From Primulina eburnea (Eukaryota > Streptophyta > Magnoliopsida > Lamiales > Gesneriaceae), in NCBI RefSeq assembly GCF_022965805.1, contig NW_027330830.1:86495-150494 (forward strand): 64,000 bases of DNA, written 5' to 3'. Under the pieces are notes generated by a model. The model saw nothing but the letters and a program-made list of their open reading frames with translations. It was not told the DNA's origin and made no database searches. The position numbers and the translations under genes are program-made. Every line of letters begins with the position of its first letter. The stretch's first letter is position 1. Below, piece by piece: positions 43,084-57,500 of this stretch.

Positions 43084-45241
43084 TGAAAGGGGATCGGTTA
43101 CGGTGACCGGAAGCGCAACGGAAGTTTAAAAATTCGATTTTTCATACAAAAATTTCGGCCACCACTACATTTTGTGCAACAAATACAATAAACCACAAAA
43201 ATGACATACATAGTATGTTTTAAAGAAATATACCTATCAATCTCAAGAGATTGATTATGGCTCCAACTTTGTTGTCAAACAACAAAGCTCTTGAAAGGTA
43301 GAAACTATCTTCAAGCTTTCCAATGAGCACTCCTTGCTCAACTATTAAGCCCACCACCAACTAGGTAGATCCCCTCATATTTTGCACTAGAAAAATATGA
43401 GGATTTTTCAAAGAGAAGTGTTTTTGATCTCCAACAATTGAAGAACAAAAGAGAGAAAAATGGAGGAGAGAAAATATGCTATGTTTTCGGCCATCTCATG
43501 TTGGAGGAGAAGGAGAATGAGTTAATTTTCTTGTCTTGGTTGTGAGAAAAGCAAAAAGCAAAAGGTGCATGCCTTGCATTATTTTAATAAAAAGTAATCT
43601 CCAACCTTCACCTCCCATGCATGCATATAATATAGTTTTTAATCAAATTAAAAACTTTGGACTAAATTTAATTATCTCAAACATATTTGAGACTAATTAA
43701 ACATTACTTGAATTTACTCAAGTCCCACTAGTTAAATAATTAATTTAAATTGAGCTCTACAAGACTCAATATAATTTAATTAATTCAACACTTGAATTAA
43801 TTTAATTATTTTGGACTCTACTAGGTCCACTAGTGTTTAATTAATTCAACACTTGAATTAATTTAATTTAGTCCATAATAATGTTTATGAAAATCACAAT
43901 TTTCAAATACATTATTCACTTGGCCAAATTTTAATTTAGGAACACTTCCATAAATCAAAATTTACATTTCTCTCATAGAAGTCATACTTCTATTTTTCTT
44001 TACACTTATAAACTCATTTATAAGTCGTTCAACACATTGAACTATTTTCTCCTTTATAGAAGTCATACTTCTAATTTTCTTTATGCTTATAAACTCCTTT
44101 ATAAGCCGTTCAACACATTGAACTATTTTACTTCTCAACGGGATCTAGAAAGCTAGCACTTGTGTGGCCCTCAATGGTTCATTGATACGACTAGCCGTGG
44201 GTTCACATCTCCATGTGATTCGGACTAAACATGTCCTTATATGAGCATACCCCAATTGCTCCATTCTTACTTATCAACACCTTGATAACAAGAACGTCAG
44301 AACTCAAGTCTGATAGTACCCAACCAATCATGTTAAACGCCTAGCAGCATCGCTTACATGATTCCCTAGGTATCAAATGATAGTGCCTGCAAGAACCATT
44401 CAATTATGGTTAGCGTACAGTACGGTCCCTTCAACTCATATATCCCGATCGATTCGACAACCATTGGTTTATCGAGAGTTGTCAATGAATCGATACTATG
44501 TGTCATGTCGTAGTTGCATCGATGGTGTAATCTATGAAACCCTTTCATAATTACCACCATACTCTGGCCAGAGATTTCGATCTACATACACATGATAACA
44601 CATAGGATATCCATACCCAAAGGTAAGCGGTGAATCCCCGACTACAATGCATCGACTCCTATGTGTTTCGACAGAACACCCAACCTTGCCACCTGATGAC
44701 CCCATGAGAGTCGGTAAACAAGTCAAAGTGTAATTCTAGCACATAGAGTCTCAATGTTGTCCCGGGTCATAAGGACTAATGGTGTACAACCATAAACCAG
44801 GACTTTTCCACTCGATAAGTGAGAACCACTTGGAAAGTCCTTTAATGGAGGGTTGTTCAGTGCACTCTACCAGGAGCACCTATCTGCATGCTCGGACATC
44901 ACAATGTCCCCTACCAATGAAACATGGTACTCACATCGCAGATACTAGTCTCGAACTCTAGCGGCCTATATCCTTCTTAGTGGCGGCTGAATCGACTAGG
45001 AACCGTTTAGAATATACAGTATTACAAATATGAGTTTCATGATACTCATCATATGAGCATCTCATATTCTTTCTACTATTTGTATATTCAAGGGCTTTAT
45101 CTATGCAACTAGCATGGGTATACAGATAAAGATGTGCCATAATAATAATGTCAAACATTATTAAAATAAAGATTGCTTATACATAGAGTTTCATTGTGAA
45201 CACTCGGCCAACACTTGGCTCGACGGGCACCTACTCTAACA
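43084..45241 (-). repeat. Shared LTR of E and its truncated tandem copy
   Basis: 2158 bp. It has a primer-binding site on its left and a polypurine tract plus pol end on its right, so it serves as the 5' LTR of the left unit and the 3' LTR of the right one. About ten differences from 35869-38026 were noticed. Confidence 0.93.
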
Positions 45242-46702
45242 ATCTCCCACTTGCACTAGAGCCAACTACCCATATGCTTTAAACCCATTGATTCGCGATG
45301 CTTGTCGAATAATGGTCCAGGTAAAGGCGTAGCTAGTGGATCAACAACATTATCGGCGGAGCCGACTTTGTCAAAAGACACTTCTCCTCTTTCCACAATC
45401 TCTCCGAGGATGTGGTACTTTCTCAATACTAGTTTGGATTTCTGATGAGACCTAGGCTCCTTTGCTTGAGCTATAGCTCCCGTGTTGTCACACAACACCG
45501 GGACAGGAGCAACTCCATTAGGAATGACGCCCAACTCTTGGACGAAATTCCTTATCCAAACAGCCTCCCTTGCTGCATCTGATGCAGCAATGTATTCGGC
45601 CTCTGTGCTGGAATCCGTAGTATTGTCTCGCTTGGAACTCTTCCAAGAGACAGCAGCACCATAGAGCATGAATACAAAACCAGAGGTTGACTTCGAGTCA
45701 TCGATATCGCTTTGGAAGCTAGAGTCGGTATAGCCTTCCAATTTTAGTTCTCCACCTCATAGACCAAGAACAATTTATTGGTCCTTCTCAACTACTTGAG
45801 GATGTCTTTCACAGATTTCCAGTGTGGAAGACCAGGGTTCGATTGATATCTACTCACTACACTTAGTGCGAAAGCCACTTCAAGACGTGTAGATATCATC
45901 CCATACATGATGCTACCAATTGCCGAAGCATACGAAATGCGTGTCATCGCCACTATCTCTGCATCAGTCTTGGGAGACAGACTTGGATAGGGACACGCCA
46001 TGACACATTGGTAGATGTCCTCCCTTGGACTCATCCATCGAGAACGACTTCACGATGGTATCAATGTATGTGGACTGGGTGAGACCAAGCAATCTTCTCG
46101 ATCTATCTTTATAGATCTGTATTCCCAATACAAAAGATGCTTCCCCCAAGTCCTGCATCGAGAACTTACTCGCTAACCATATCTTAGTTGATTGCAACAT
46201 TCCTACATCATTCCCAATGAGTTGAATGTCATCAACATATAACACCAGGAATGTCACAACACTCCCACTGACCTTCTTATACACATAGGGTTCCTCAGGA
46301 CTCTTAGTAAATCAAACTATTTGATTGTACTGTTGAATCTGAGGTTCCAACTCTTAGATGCCTGCTTTAGATCATAAATAGATCTCTGAAGTTTGCATAC
46401 CATATGCTCACTTCCGATAGATGTTAACCCTTCAGGTTAAGACATGTAAATAACTTTCTTAAAATCCCCATTAAGAAAGTCTGTCTTGACATCCATCTGC
46501 CATATCTCATAGTCATACCATGCAGCTATGGCTAGCAAAATCCTTATGGACTTGAACATTGCGACTGGGGAAAAAGGTTTCCTCAAAGTCAACTCCTTGT
46601 CTTTGAGTATATCCTTTTTCCACCAATTGCACCTTGAAGGTCAATACCTTCCCATCCGTCCCAAGTCCCTATGGGAACCTTTCCCTCAGGTGGATCTATA
46701 AG
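45242..46702 (-). pseudogene. pol: Truncated second copy of the E pol end
   Basis: A near copy of 38027-39487: RNase H at 45741-45256 and RT pieces at 46034-45792 and 46284-45964 with LYVDDI. It breaks at about 46702, where satellite begins mid-monomer (ACTTGGCAAAAAATTG). The rest of the element and its outer LTR are lost. Confidence 0.9.
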
Positions 46703-49700
46703 ACTTGGCAAAAAATTGTTGTTTTCTACTACTTGTCATCCTCAAACGGATGGACAAACTGAAGTTGTCAATAGAACTTTGGGAACACTTTTGCGTGCTA
46801 TTCTTAAAAGAACTTGGATTGACATTTCTATGGACTTTATTTCGGGGTTGCCTAGGACTAAGAAGGGGAGGGATTCTATTTTTGTTGTTGTGGATAGATT
46901 CTCAAAGATGGCACATTTTATAGCTTGTCGTAAAACCGATGATGCTTCATACAATGCGGATTTGTTCTTTAGAGAAGTGGTTAGGTTGCATGGCATGCCT
47001 AGGACTATTGTTTCTGGTCGCGATGTTAAATTCTTTAGTTACTTTTGGAAGACTTTATAGGCTAAACTTGGCAAAAAATTGATGTTTTCTACTACTTGTC
47101 ATCCTCAAACGGATGGACAAACTGAAGTTGTCAATAAAACTTTGGGAACACTTTTGCGTGCTATTCTTAAAAAGAACTTGGATTGACATTTCTATGGACT
47201 TTATTTTTGGGTCGCCTAGGACTAAGAAGGGGAGGGATTCTATTTTTGTTGTTGTGGGTAGATTCTCTAAGATGGCACATTTTATAGCTTGTCATAAAAC
47301 CGATGATGCTTCAAACATGGCGGATTTGTTCTTTAGAGAAGTCGTTAGGTTGCATGGAGTGCCTAGGACTGTTGTTTCTGGTCGCGATGTTAAATTCTTG
47401 AGTTACTTTTGGAAGACTTTATGGGCTAAACTTGGCACAAAATTGTTGTTTTCTACTACTTGTCATCCTCAAACGGATAGACAAACTGAAGTTGTCAATA
47501 AAACTTTGGGAACATATTTTTGTGCTATTCTTAAAAAGAACTTGGATTGACATTTCTATGGACTTTATTTTGGGGTGGCCTAGGACTAAGAAGGGGAGGG
47601 ATTCTATTTTTGTTGTTGTGGATAGATTCTCTAAGATGGCACATTTTATAGCTTGTCATAAAACCGATGATGCTTCAAACATGCGGATTTGTTCATTAGA
47701 GAAGTCGTTAGGTTGCATGGAGTGCCTAGGACTATTGTTTCTGGTCGCGATGTTAAATTCTTGAGTTACTTTTGGAAGACTTTATGGGCTAAACTTGGCA
47801 CAAAATTGTTGTTTTCTACTACTTGTCATCCTCAAACGGATGGACAAACTTAATTTGTCAATAGAACTTTGGGAACACCTTTGCGTGCTATTCTTAAAAA
47901 GAACTTCGATTGAAATTTCTATGAACTTTATTTTGGGGTCGCCTAAGAAAAGAAGGGGAGGGATTCTATTTTTGTTGTTGTGGATAGATTCCCTAAGATG
48001 GCACATTTTATAGCTTGTCATAAAACCGATGATGCTTCAAACATTGCAGATTTGTTATTTAGAGAAGTCGTTAGGTTGCATGGCATGCCTATGACTATTG
48101 TTTCTGGTCGCGATGTTAAATTCTTTAGTTACTATTGGAAGACTTTATGGCTAAACTTGGCACAAAATTGTTGTTTTCTACTACTTGTCATCCTCAAACG
48201 GATGGACAAACTGAAGTTGTCAATAGAACTTTGGGAACACTTTTGCGTGCTATTCTTAAAAAGAACTTGGATTGACATTTCTATGGACTTTATTTCGGGG
48301 TTGCCTAGGACTAAGAAGGGGAGGGATTCTATTTTTGTTGTTGTGGATAGATTCTCAAAGATGGCACATTTTATAGCTTGTCGTAAAACCGATGATGCTT
48401 CATACAATGCGGATTTGTTCTTTAGAGAAGTCGTTAGGTTGCATGGCATGCCTAGGACTATTGTTTCTGGTCGCGATGTTAAATTCTTTAGTTACTTTTG
48501 GAAGACTTTATGGGCTAAACTTGGCAAAAAATTGTTGTTTTCTACTACTTGTCATCCTCAAACGGATGGACAAACTGAAGTTGTCAATAAAACTTTGGGA
48601 ACACTTTTGCGTGCTATTCTTAAAAAGAACTTGGATTGACATTTCTATGGACTTTATTTTGGGGTCGCGTAGGACTAAGAAGGGGAGGGATTCTATTTTT
48701 GTTGTTGTGGGTAGATTCTCTAAGATGACACATTTTATAGCTTGTCATAAAACCGATGATGCTTCAAACATGGCGGATTTGTTCTTTAGAGAAGTCGTTA
48801 GGTTGCATGGAGTGCCTAGGACTGTTGTTTCTGGTCGCGATGTTAAATTCTTGAGTTACTTTTGGAAGACTTTATGGGCTAAACTTGGCACAAAATTGTT
48901 GTTTTCTACTACTTGTCATCCTCAAACGGATAGACAAACTGAAGTTGTCAATAAAACTTTGGGAACACATTTCTGTGCTATTCTTAAAAAGAACTTGGAT
49001 TGACATTTCTATGGACTTTATTTTGGGGTGGCCTAGGACTAAGAAAGGGAGGGATTCTATTTTTGTTGTTGTGGATAGATTCTCTAAGATGGCACATTTT
49101 ATAGCTTGTCATAAAACCGATGATGCTTCAAACATTGCGGATATGTTCTTTAGAGAAGTCGTTAGGTTGCATGGCGTGCCTAGGACTATTGTTTCTGGTC
49201 GCGATGTTAAATTCTTGAGTTACTTTTGGAAGACTTTATGGGCTAAACTTGGCACAAAATTGTAGTTTTCTACTACTTGTCATCCTCAAACGGATGGACA
49301 AACTTAATTTGTCAATAGAACTTTGGGAACACCTTTGCGTGCTATTCTTAAAAAGAACTTCGATTGAAATTTCTATGAACTTTATTTTGGGGTCGCCTAA
49401 GAAAAGAAGGGGAGGGATTCTATTTTTGTTGTTGTGGATAGATTCTCTAAGATGGCACATTTTATAGCTTGTCATAAAACCGATGATGCTTCAAACATTG
49501 CAGATTTGTTATTTAGAGAAGTCGTTAGGTTGCATGGCATGCCTATGACTATTGTTTCTGGTCGCGATGTTAAATTCTTTAGTTACTATTGGAAGACTTT
49601 ATGGGCTAAACTTGGCACAAAATTGTTGTTTTCTACTGCTTGTCATCCTCAAACGGATGGACAATTTGAAGTTGTCAATAGAACTTTGGGAACACTTTTG

Positions 49701-51541
49701 CGTGCTATTCTTAAAAAGAACTTGGATTGACATTTCTATGGACTTTATTTCGGGGTTGCCTAGGACTAAGAAGGGGAGGGATTCTATTTTTGTTGCTGTG
49801 GATAGATTCTCAAAGATGGCACATTTTATAGCTTGTCGTAAAACCGATGATGCTTCATACAATGCGGATTTGTTCTTTAGAGAAGTCGTTAGGTTGCATG
49901 GCATGCCTAGGACTATTGTTTCTGGTCGCGATGTTAAATTCTTTAGTTACTTTTGGAAGACTTTATGGGCTAAACTTGGCAAAAAATTGTTGTTTTCTAC
50001 TACTTGTCATCCTCAAACGGATGGACAAACTGAAGTTGTCTATAAAACTTTGGGAACACTTTTGCGTGCTATTCTTAAAAAGAACTTGGATTGACATTTC
50101 TATGGACTTTATTTTGGGGTCGCGTAGGACTAAGAAGGGGAGGGATTCTATTTTTGTTGTTGTGGGTAGATTCTCTAAGATGACACATTTTATAGCTTGT
50201 CATAAAACCGATGATGCTTCAAACATGGCGGATTTGTTCTTTAGAGAAGTCGTTAGGTTGCATGGAGTGCCTAGGACTGTTGTTTCTGGTCGCGATGTTA
50301 AATTCTTGAGTTACTTTTGGAAGACTTTATGGGCTAAACTTGGCACAAAATTGTTGTTTTCTACTACTTGTCATCCTCAAACGGATAGACAAACTGAAGT
50401 TGTCAATAAAACTTTGGGAACACATTTCTGTGCTATTCTTAAAAAGAACTTGGATTGACATTTCTATGGACTTTATTTTGGGGTGGCCTAGGACTAAGAA
50501 GGGGAGGGATTCTATTTTTGTTGTTGTGGATAGATTCTCTAAGATGGCACATTTTATAGCTTGTCATAAAACCGATGATGCTTCAAACATGCGGATTTGT
50601 TCTTTAGAGAAGTCGTTAGGTTGCATGGCGTGCCTAGGACTATTGTTTCTGGTCGCGATGTTAAATTCTTGAGTTACTTTTGGAAGACTTTATGGGCTAA
50701 ACTTGGCACAAAATTGTTGTTTTCTACTACTTGTCATCCTCAAACGGATGGACAAACTTAATTTGTCAATAGAACTTTGGGAACACCTTTGCGTGCTATT
50801 CTTAAAAAGAACTTCGATTGAAATTTCTATGAACTTTATTTTGGGGTCGCCTAAGAAAAGAAGGGGAGGGATTCTATTTTTGTTGTTGTGGATAGATTCT
50901 CTAAGATGGCACATTTTATAGCTTGTCATAAAACCGATGATGCTTCAAACATTGCAGATTTGTTATTTAGAGAAGTCGTTAGGTTGCATGGCATGCCTAT
51001 GACTATTGTTTCTGGTCGCGATGTTAAATTCTTTAGTTACTATTGGAAGACTTTATGGGCTAAACTTGGCACAAAATTGTTGTTTTCTACTGCTTGTCAT
51101 CCTCAAACGGATGGACAACTTGAAGTTGTCAATAGAACTTTGGGAACACTTTTGCGTGCTATTCTTAAAAAGAACTTGGATTGACATTTCTATGGACTTT
51201 ATTTCGGGGTTGCCTAGGACTAAGAAGGGGAGGGATTCTATTTTTGTTGTTGTGGATAGATTCTCAAAGATGGCACATTTTATAGCTTGTCGTAAAACCG
51301 ATGATGCTTCATACAATGCGGATTTGTTCTTTAGAGAAGTCGTTAGGTTGCATGGCATGCCTAGGACTATTGTTTCTGGTCGCGATGTTAAATTCTTTAG
51401 TTACTTTTGGAAGACTTTATGGGCTAAACTTGGCAAAAAATTGTTGTTTTCTACTACTTGTCATCCTCAAACGGATGGACAAACTGAAGTTGTCAATAAA
51501 ACTTTGGGAACACTTTTGCGTGCTATTCTTAAAAAGAACTT
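46703..51541 (+). repeat. Four-monomer higher-order repeat region of the satellite
   Basis: Four monomer types recur in fixed order. Diagnostic words: type 1 CTATGAAC, TTACTATTGG and ACTGCTTG; type 2 TTTCGGGG, TGTCGTAAAA and ATACAATGCGG; type 3 CGCGTAGG, GTGGGTAG and CATTTCTGTGC; type 4 GGGTGGCC and CACCTTTGCG. The word TCGATTGAAATT marks the end of each set at 47911, 49365 and 50819, a period of 1454 bp. Confidence 0.88.
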
Positions 51542-54500
51542 GGATTGACATTTCTATGGACTTTATTTCGGGGTTGCCTAGGACTAAGAAGGGGAGGGAT
51601 TCTATTTTGTTGTTGTGGATAGATTCTCTAAAGATGGCACATTTTATAGCTTGTCGTAAAACCGATGATGCTTCATACAATGCGGATTTGTTCTTTAGAG
51701 AAGTCGTTAGGTTGCATGGCAGTGCCTAGGACTATTGTTTCTGGTCGCGATGTTAAATTCTTTAGTTACTTTTGGAAGACTTTATGGGCTAAACTTGGCA
51801 CAAAATTGTTGTTTTCTACTACTTGTCATCCTCAAACGGATGGACAAACTGAAGTTGTCAATAAAACTTTGGGAACACTTTTGCGTGCTATTCTTAAAAA
51901 GAACTTGGATTGACATTTCTATGGACTTTATTTTGGGGTCGCGTAGGACTAAGAAGGGGAGGGATTCTATTTTTGTTGTTGTGGGTAGATTCTCTAAGAT
52001 GACACATTTTATAGCTTGTCATAAAACCGATGATGCTTCAAACATGCGGATTTGTTCTTTAGAGAAGTCGTTAGGTTGCATGGAGTGCCTAGGACTATTG
52101 TTTCTGGTCGCGATGTTAAATTCTTGAGTTACTTTTGGAAGACTTTATGGGCTAAACTTGGCACAAAATTGTTGTTTTCTACTACTTGTCATCCTCAAAC
52201 GGATAGACAAACTGAAGTTGTCAATAAAACTTTGGGAACACATTTCTGTGCTATTCTTAAAAAGAACTTGGATTGACATTTCTATGAACTTTATTTTGGG
52301 GTTGCCTAGGACTAAGAAGGGGAGGGATTCTATTTTTGTTGTTGTGGATAGATTCTCTAAGATGGCACATTTTATAGCTTGTCATAAAACCGATGATGCT
52401 TCAAACATGCGGATTTGTTCTTTAGAGAAGTCGTTAGGTTGCATGGAGTGCCTAGGACTATTGTTTCTGGTCGCGATGTTAAATTCTTGAGTTACTTTTG
52501 GAAGACTTTATGGGCTAAACTTGGCACAAAATTGTTGTTTTCTACTACTTGTCATCCTCAAACGGATGGACAAACTTAATTTGTCAATAGAACTTTGGGA
52601 ACACCTTTGCGTGCTATTCTTAAAAAGAACTTCGATTGACATTTCTATGAACTTTATTTTGGGGTCGCCTAAGAAAAGAAGGGGAGGGATTCTATTTTTG
52701 TTGTTGTGGATAGATTCTCTAAGATGGCACATTTTATAGCTTGTCATAAAACCGATGATGCTTCAAACATTGCAGATTTGTTATTTAGAGAAGTCGTTAG
52801 GTTGCATGGCATGCCTATGACTATTGTTTCTGGTCGCGATGTTAAATTCTTTAGTTACTATTGGAAGACTTTATGGGCTAAACTTGGCACAAAATTGTTG
52901 TTTTCTACTGCTTGTCATCCTCAAACGGATGGACAAACTGAAGTTGTCAATAGAACTTTGGGAACACTTTTGCGTGCTATTCTTAAAAAGAACTTGGATT
53001 GACATTTCTATGGACTTTATTTCGGGGTTGCCTAGGACTAAGAAGGGGAGGGATTCTATTTTTGTTGTTGTGGATAGATTCTCAAAGATGGCACATTTTA
53101 TAGCTTGTCAGTAAAACCGATGATGCTTCATACAATGCGGATTTGTTCTTTAGAGAAGTCGTTAGGTTGCATGGCAGTGCCTAGGACTATTGTTTCTGGT
53201 CGCGATGTTAAATTCTTGAGTTACTTTTGGAAGACTTTATGGGCTAAACTTGGCACAAAATTGTTGTTTTCTACTACTTGTCATCCTCAAACGGATGGAC
53301 AAACTGAAGTTGTCAATAAAACTTTGGGAACACTTTTGCGTGCTATTCTTAAAAAGAACTTGGATTGACATTTCTATGGACTTTATTTTGGGGTCGCCTA
53401 GGACTAAGAAGGGGAGGGATTCTATTTTTGTTGTTGTGGGATAGATTCTCTAAGATGGACACATTTTATAGCTTGTCATAAAACCGATGATGCTTCAAAC
53501 ATGCGGATTTGTTCTTTAGAGAAGTCGTTAGGTTGCATGGAGTGCCTAGGACTATTGTTTCTGGTCGCGATGTTAAATTCTTGAGTTACTTTGGAAGACT
53601 TTATGGGCTAAACTTGGCACAAAATTGTTGTTTTCTACTACTTGTCATCCTCAAACGGATGGACAAACTGAAGTTGTCAATAGAACTTTGGGAACACCTT
53701 TGCGTGCTATTCTTAAAAAGAACTTGGATTGACATTTCTATGGACTTTATTTTGGGGTCGCCTAGGACTAAGAAGGGGAGGGATTCTATTTTTGTTGTTG
53801 TGGATAGATTCTCTAAGATGGCACATTTTATAGCTTGTCATAAAACCGATGATGCTTCAAACATTGCGGATTTGTTCTTTAGAGAAGTCGTTAGGTTGCA
53901 TGGCAGTGCCTAGGACTATTGTTTCTGGTCGCGATGTTAAATTCTTGAGTTACTTTTGGAAGACTTTATGGGCTAAACTTGGCACAAAATTGTTGTTTTC
54001 TACTACTTGTCATCCTCAAACGGATGGACAAACTGAAGTTGTCAATAGAACTTTGGGAACACTTTGCGTGCTATTCTTAAAAAGAACTTGGATTGACATT
54101 TCTATGGACTTTATTTTGGGGTTGCCTAGGACTAAGAAGGGGAGGGATTCTATTTTTGTTGTTGTGGATAGATTCTCTAAGATGGCACATTTTATAGCTT
54201 GTCATAAAACCGATGATGCTTCAAACATGCGATTTGTTCTTTAGAGAAGTCGTTAGGTTGCATGGCATGCCTAGGACTATTGTTTCTGGTCGCGATGTTA
54301 AATTCTTTAGTTACTTTTGGAAGACTTTATGGGCTAAACTTGGCACAAAATTGTTGTTTTCTACTACTTGTCATCCTCAAACGGATGGACAAACTGAAGT
54401 TGTCAATAGAACTTTGGGAACACTTTTGCGTGCTATTCTTAAAAAGAACTTGGATTGACATTTCTATGGACTTTATTTTGGGGTCGCCTAGGACTAAGAA

Positions 54501-57500
54501 GGGGAGGGATTCTATTTTTGTTGTTGTGGATAGATTCTCTAAGATGGCACATTTTATAGCTTGTCATAAAACCGATGATGCTTCAAACATGCGGATTTGT
54601 TCTTTAGAGAAGTCGTTAGGTTGCATGGCATGCCTAGGACTATTGTTTCTGGTCGCGATGTTAAATTCTTTAGTTACTTTTGGAAGACTTTATGGGCTAA
54701 ACTTGGCACAAAATTGTTGTTTTCTACTACTTGTCATCCTCAAACGGATGGACAAACTGAAGTTGTCAATAAAACTTTGGGAACACATTTGCGTGCTATT
54801 CTTAAAAAGAACTTGGATTGACATTTCTATGGACTTTATTTTGGGGTTCGCCTAGGACTAAGAAGGGGAGGGATTCTATTTTTGTTGTTGTGGATAGATT
54901 CTCTAAGATGGCACATTTTATAGCTTGTCATAAAACCGATGATGCTTCAAACATTGCGGATTTGTTCTTTAGAGAAGTCGTTAGGTTGCATGGCGTGCCT
55001 AGGACTATTGTTTCTGGTCGCGATGTTAAATTCTTGAGTTACTTTTGGAAGACTTTATGGGCTAAACTTGGCACAAAATTGTTGTTTTCTACTACTTGTC
55101 ATCCTCAAACGGATAGGACAAACTGAAGTTGTCAATAAAACTTTGGGAACACATTTCTGTGCTATTCTTAAAAAGAACTTGGATTGACATTTCTATGGAC
55201 TTTATTTTGGGGTCGCCTAGGACTAAGAAGGGGAGGGATTCTATTTTTGTTGTTGTGGATAGATTCTCTAAGATGGCACATTTTATAGCTTGTCATAAAA
55301 CCGATGATGCTTCAAACATTGCGGATTTGTTCTTTAGAGAAGTCGTTAGGTTGCATGGCAGTGCCTAGGACTATTGTTTCTGGTCGCGATGTTAAATTCT
55401 TGAGTTACTTTTGGAAGACTTTATGGGCTAAACTTGGCACAAAATTGTTGTTTTCTACTACTTGTCATCCTCAAACGGATGGACAAACTGAAGTTGTCAA
55501 TAGAACTTTGGGAACACCTTTGCGTGCTATTCTTAAAAAGAACTTGGATTGACATTTCTATGAACTTTATTTTGGGGTCGCCTAGGACTAAGAAGGGGAG
55601 GGATTCTATTTTTGTTGTTGTGGATAGATTCTCTAAGATGGCACATTTTATAGCTTGTCATAAAACCGATGATGCTTCAAACATTGCGGATTTGTTCTTT
55701 AGAGAAGTCGTTAGGTTGCATGGCATGCCTATGACTATTGTTTCTGGTCGCGATGTTAAATTCTTTAGTTACTATTGGAAGACTTTATGGGCTAAACTTG
55801 GCACAAAATTGTTGTTTTCTACTACTTGTCATCCTCAAACGGATGGACAAACTGAAGTTGTCAATAGAACTTTGGGAACACTTTTGCGTGCTATTCTTAA
55901 AAAGAACTTGGATTGACATTTCTATGGACTTTATTTTGGGGTCGCCTAGGACTAAGAAGGGGAGGGATTCTATTTTTGTTGTTGTGGATAGATTCTCTAA
56001 AGATGGCACATTTTATAGCTTGTCAGTAAAACCGATGATGCTTCATACAATGCGGATTTGTTCTTTAGAGAAGTCGTTAGGTTGCATGGCATGCCTAGGA
56101 CTATTGTTTCTGGTCGCGATGTTAAATTCTTTAGTTACTTTTGGAAGACTTTATGGGCTAAACTTGGCACAAAATTGTTGTTTTCTACTACTTGTCATCC
56201 TCAAACGGATAGGACAAACTGAAGTTGTCAATAAAACTTTGGGAACACTTTTGCGTGCTATTCTTAAAAAGAACTTGGATTGACATTTCTATGGACTTTA
56301 TTTTGGGGTGCCTAGGACTAAGAAGGGGAGGGATTCTATTTTTGTTGTTGTGGATAGATTCTCTAAGATGGCACATTTTATAGCTTGTCATAAAACCGAT
56401 GATGCTTCAAACATGCGGATTTGTTCTTTAGAGAAGTCGTTAGGTTGCATGGAGTGCCTAGGACTATTGTTTCTGGTCGCGATGTTAAATTCTTGAGTTA
56501 CTTTTGGAAGACTTTATGGGCTAAACTTGGCACAAAATTGTTGTTTTCTACTACTTGTCATCCTCAAACGGATGGACAAACTTAAGTTGTCAATAGAACT
56601 TTGGGAACACATTTGCTGTGCTATTCTTAAAAAGAACTTGGATTGACATTTCTATGGACTTTATTTTGGGGTCGCCTAGGACTAAGAAGGGGAGGGATTC
56701 TATTTTTGTTGTTGTGGATAGATTCTCTAAGATGGCACATTTTATAGCTTGTCATAAAACCGATGATGCTTCAAACATTGCGGATATGTTCTTTAGAGAA
56801 GTCGTTAGGTTGCATGGCGTGCCTAGGACTATTGTTTCTGGTCGCGATGTTAAATTCTTGAGTTACTATTTGGAAGACTTTATGGGCTAAACTTGGCACA
56901 AAATTGTAGTTTTCTACTACTTGTCATCCTCAAACGGATGGACAAACTGAAGTTGTCAATAGAACTTTGGGAACACTTTGCGTGCTATTCTTAAAAAGAA
57001 CTTCGATTGACATTTCTATGAACTTTATTTTGGGGTCGCCTAAGACTAAGAAGGGGAGGGATTCTATTTTTGTTGTTGTGGATAGATTCTCTAAGATGGC
57101 ACATTTTATAGCTTGTCATAAAACCGATGATGCTTCAAACATTGCAGATTTGTTATTTAGAGAAGTCGTTAGGTTGCATGGCATGCCTAGGACTATTGTT
57201 TCTGGTCGCGATGTTAAATTCTTTAGTTACTATTGGAAGACTTTATGGGCTAAACTTGACACAAAATTGTTGTTTTCTACTACTTGTCATCCTCAAACGG
57301 ATGGACAAACTGAAGTTGTCAATAGAACTTTGGGAACACTTTTGCGTGCTATTCTTAAAAAGAACTTGGATTGACATTTCTATGGACTTTATTTCGGGGT
57401 TCGCCTAGGACTAAGAAGGGGAGGGATTCTATTTTGTTGTTGTGGATAGATTCTCTAAAGATGGCACATTTTATAGCTTGTCGTAAAACCGATGATGCTT

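Larger units (their letters stand above)
35869..45241 (-). mobile_element. Element E: decayed Ty1/copia element
   Basis: Minus strand. LTRs are 35869-38026 and 43084-45241, both 2158 bp, starting TGTTAGAGTAGG and ending CCTTTCA. The PBS is at 43070-43081, gag/protease remnants at 41280-40289, a remnant of integrase and RT-RNase H at 40022-38041, and the polypurine tract next to 38026. The domain order INT before RT identifies Ty1/copia. The coding region is full of frameshifts and most of integrase is missing. It sits in satellite DNA. The right LTR is also the LTR of a second, truncated copy (45242-46702). Confidence 0.92.

Noticed and set aside
46671..47060. Fusion gene of copia and integrase
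   Set aside because: A chance frame across the truncated copia/satellite join at about 46702.
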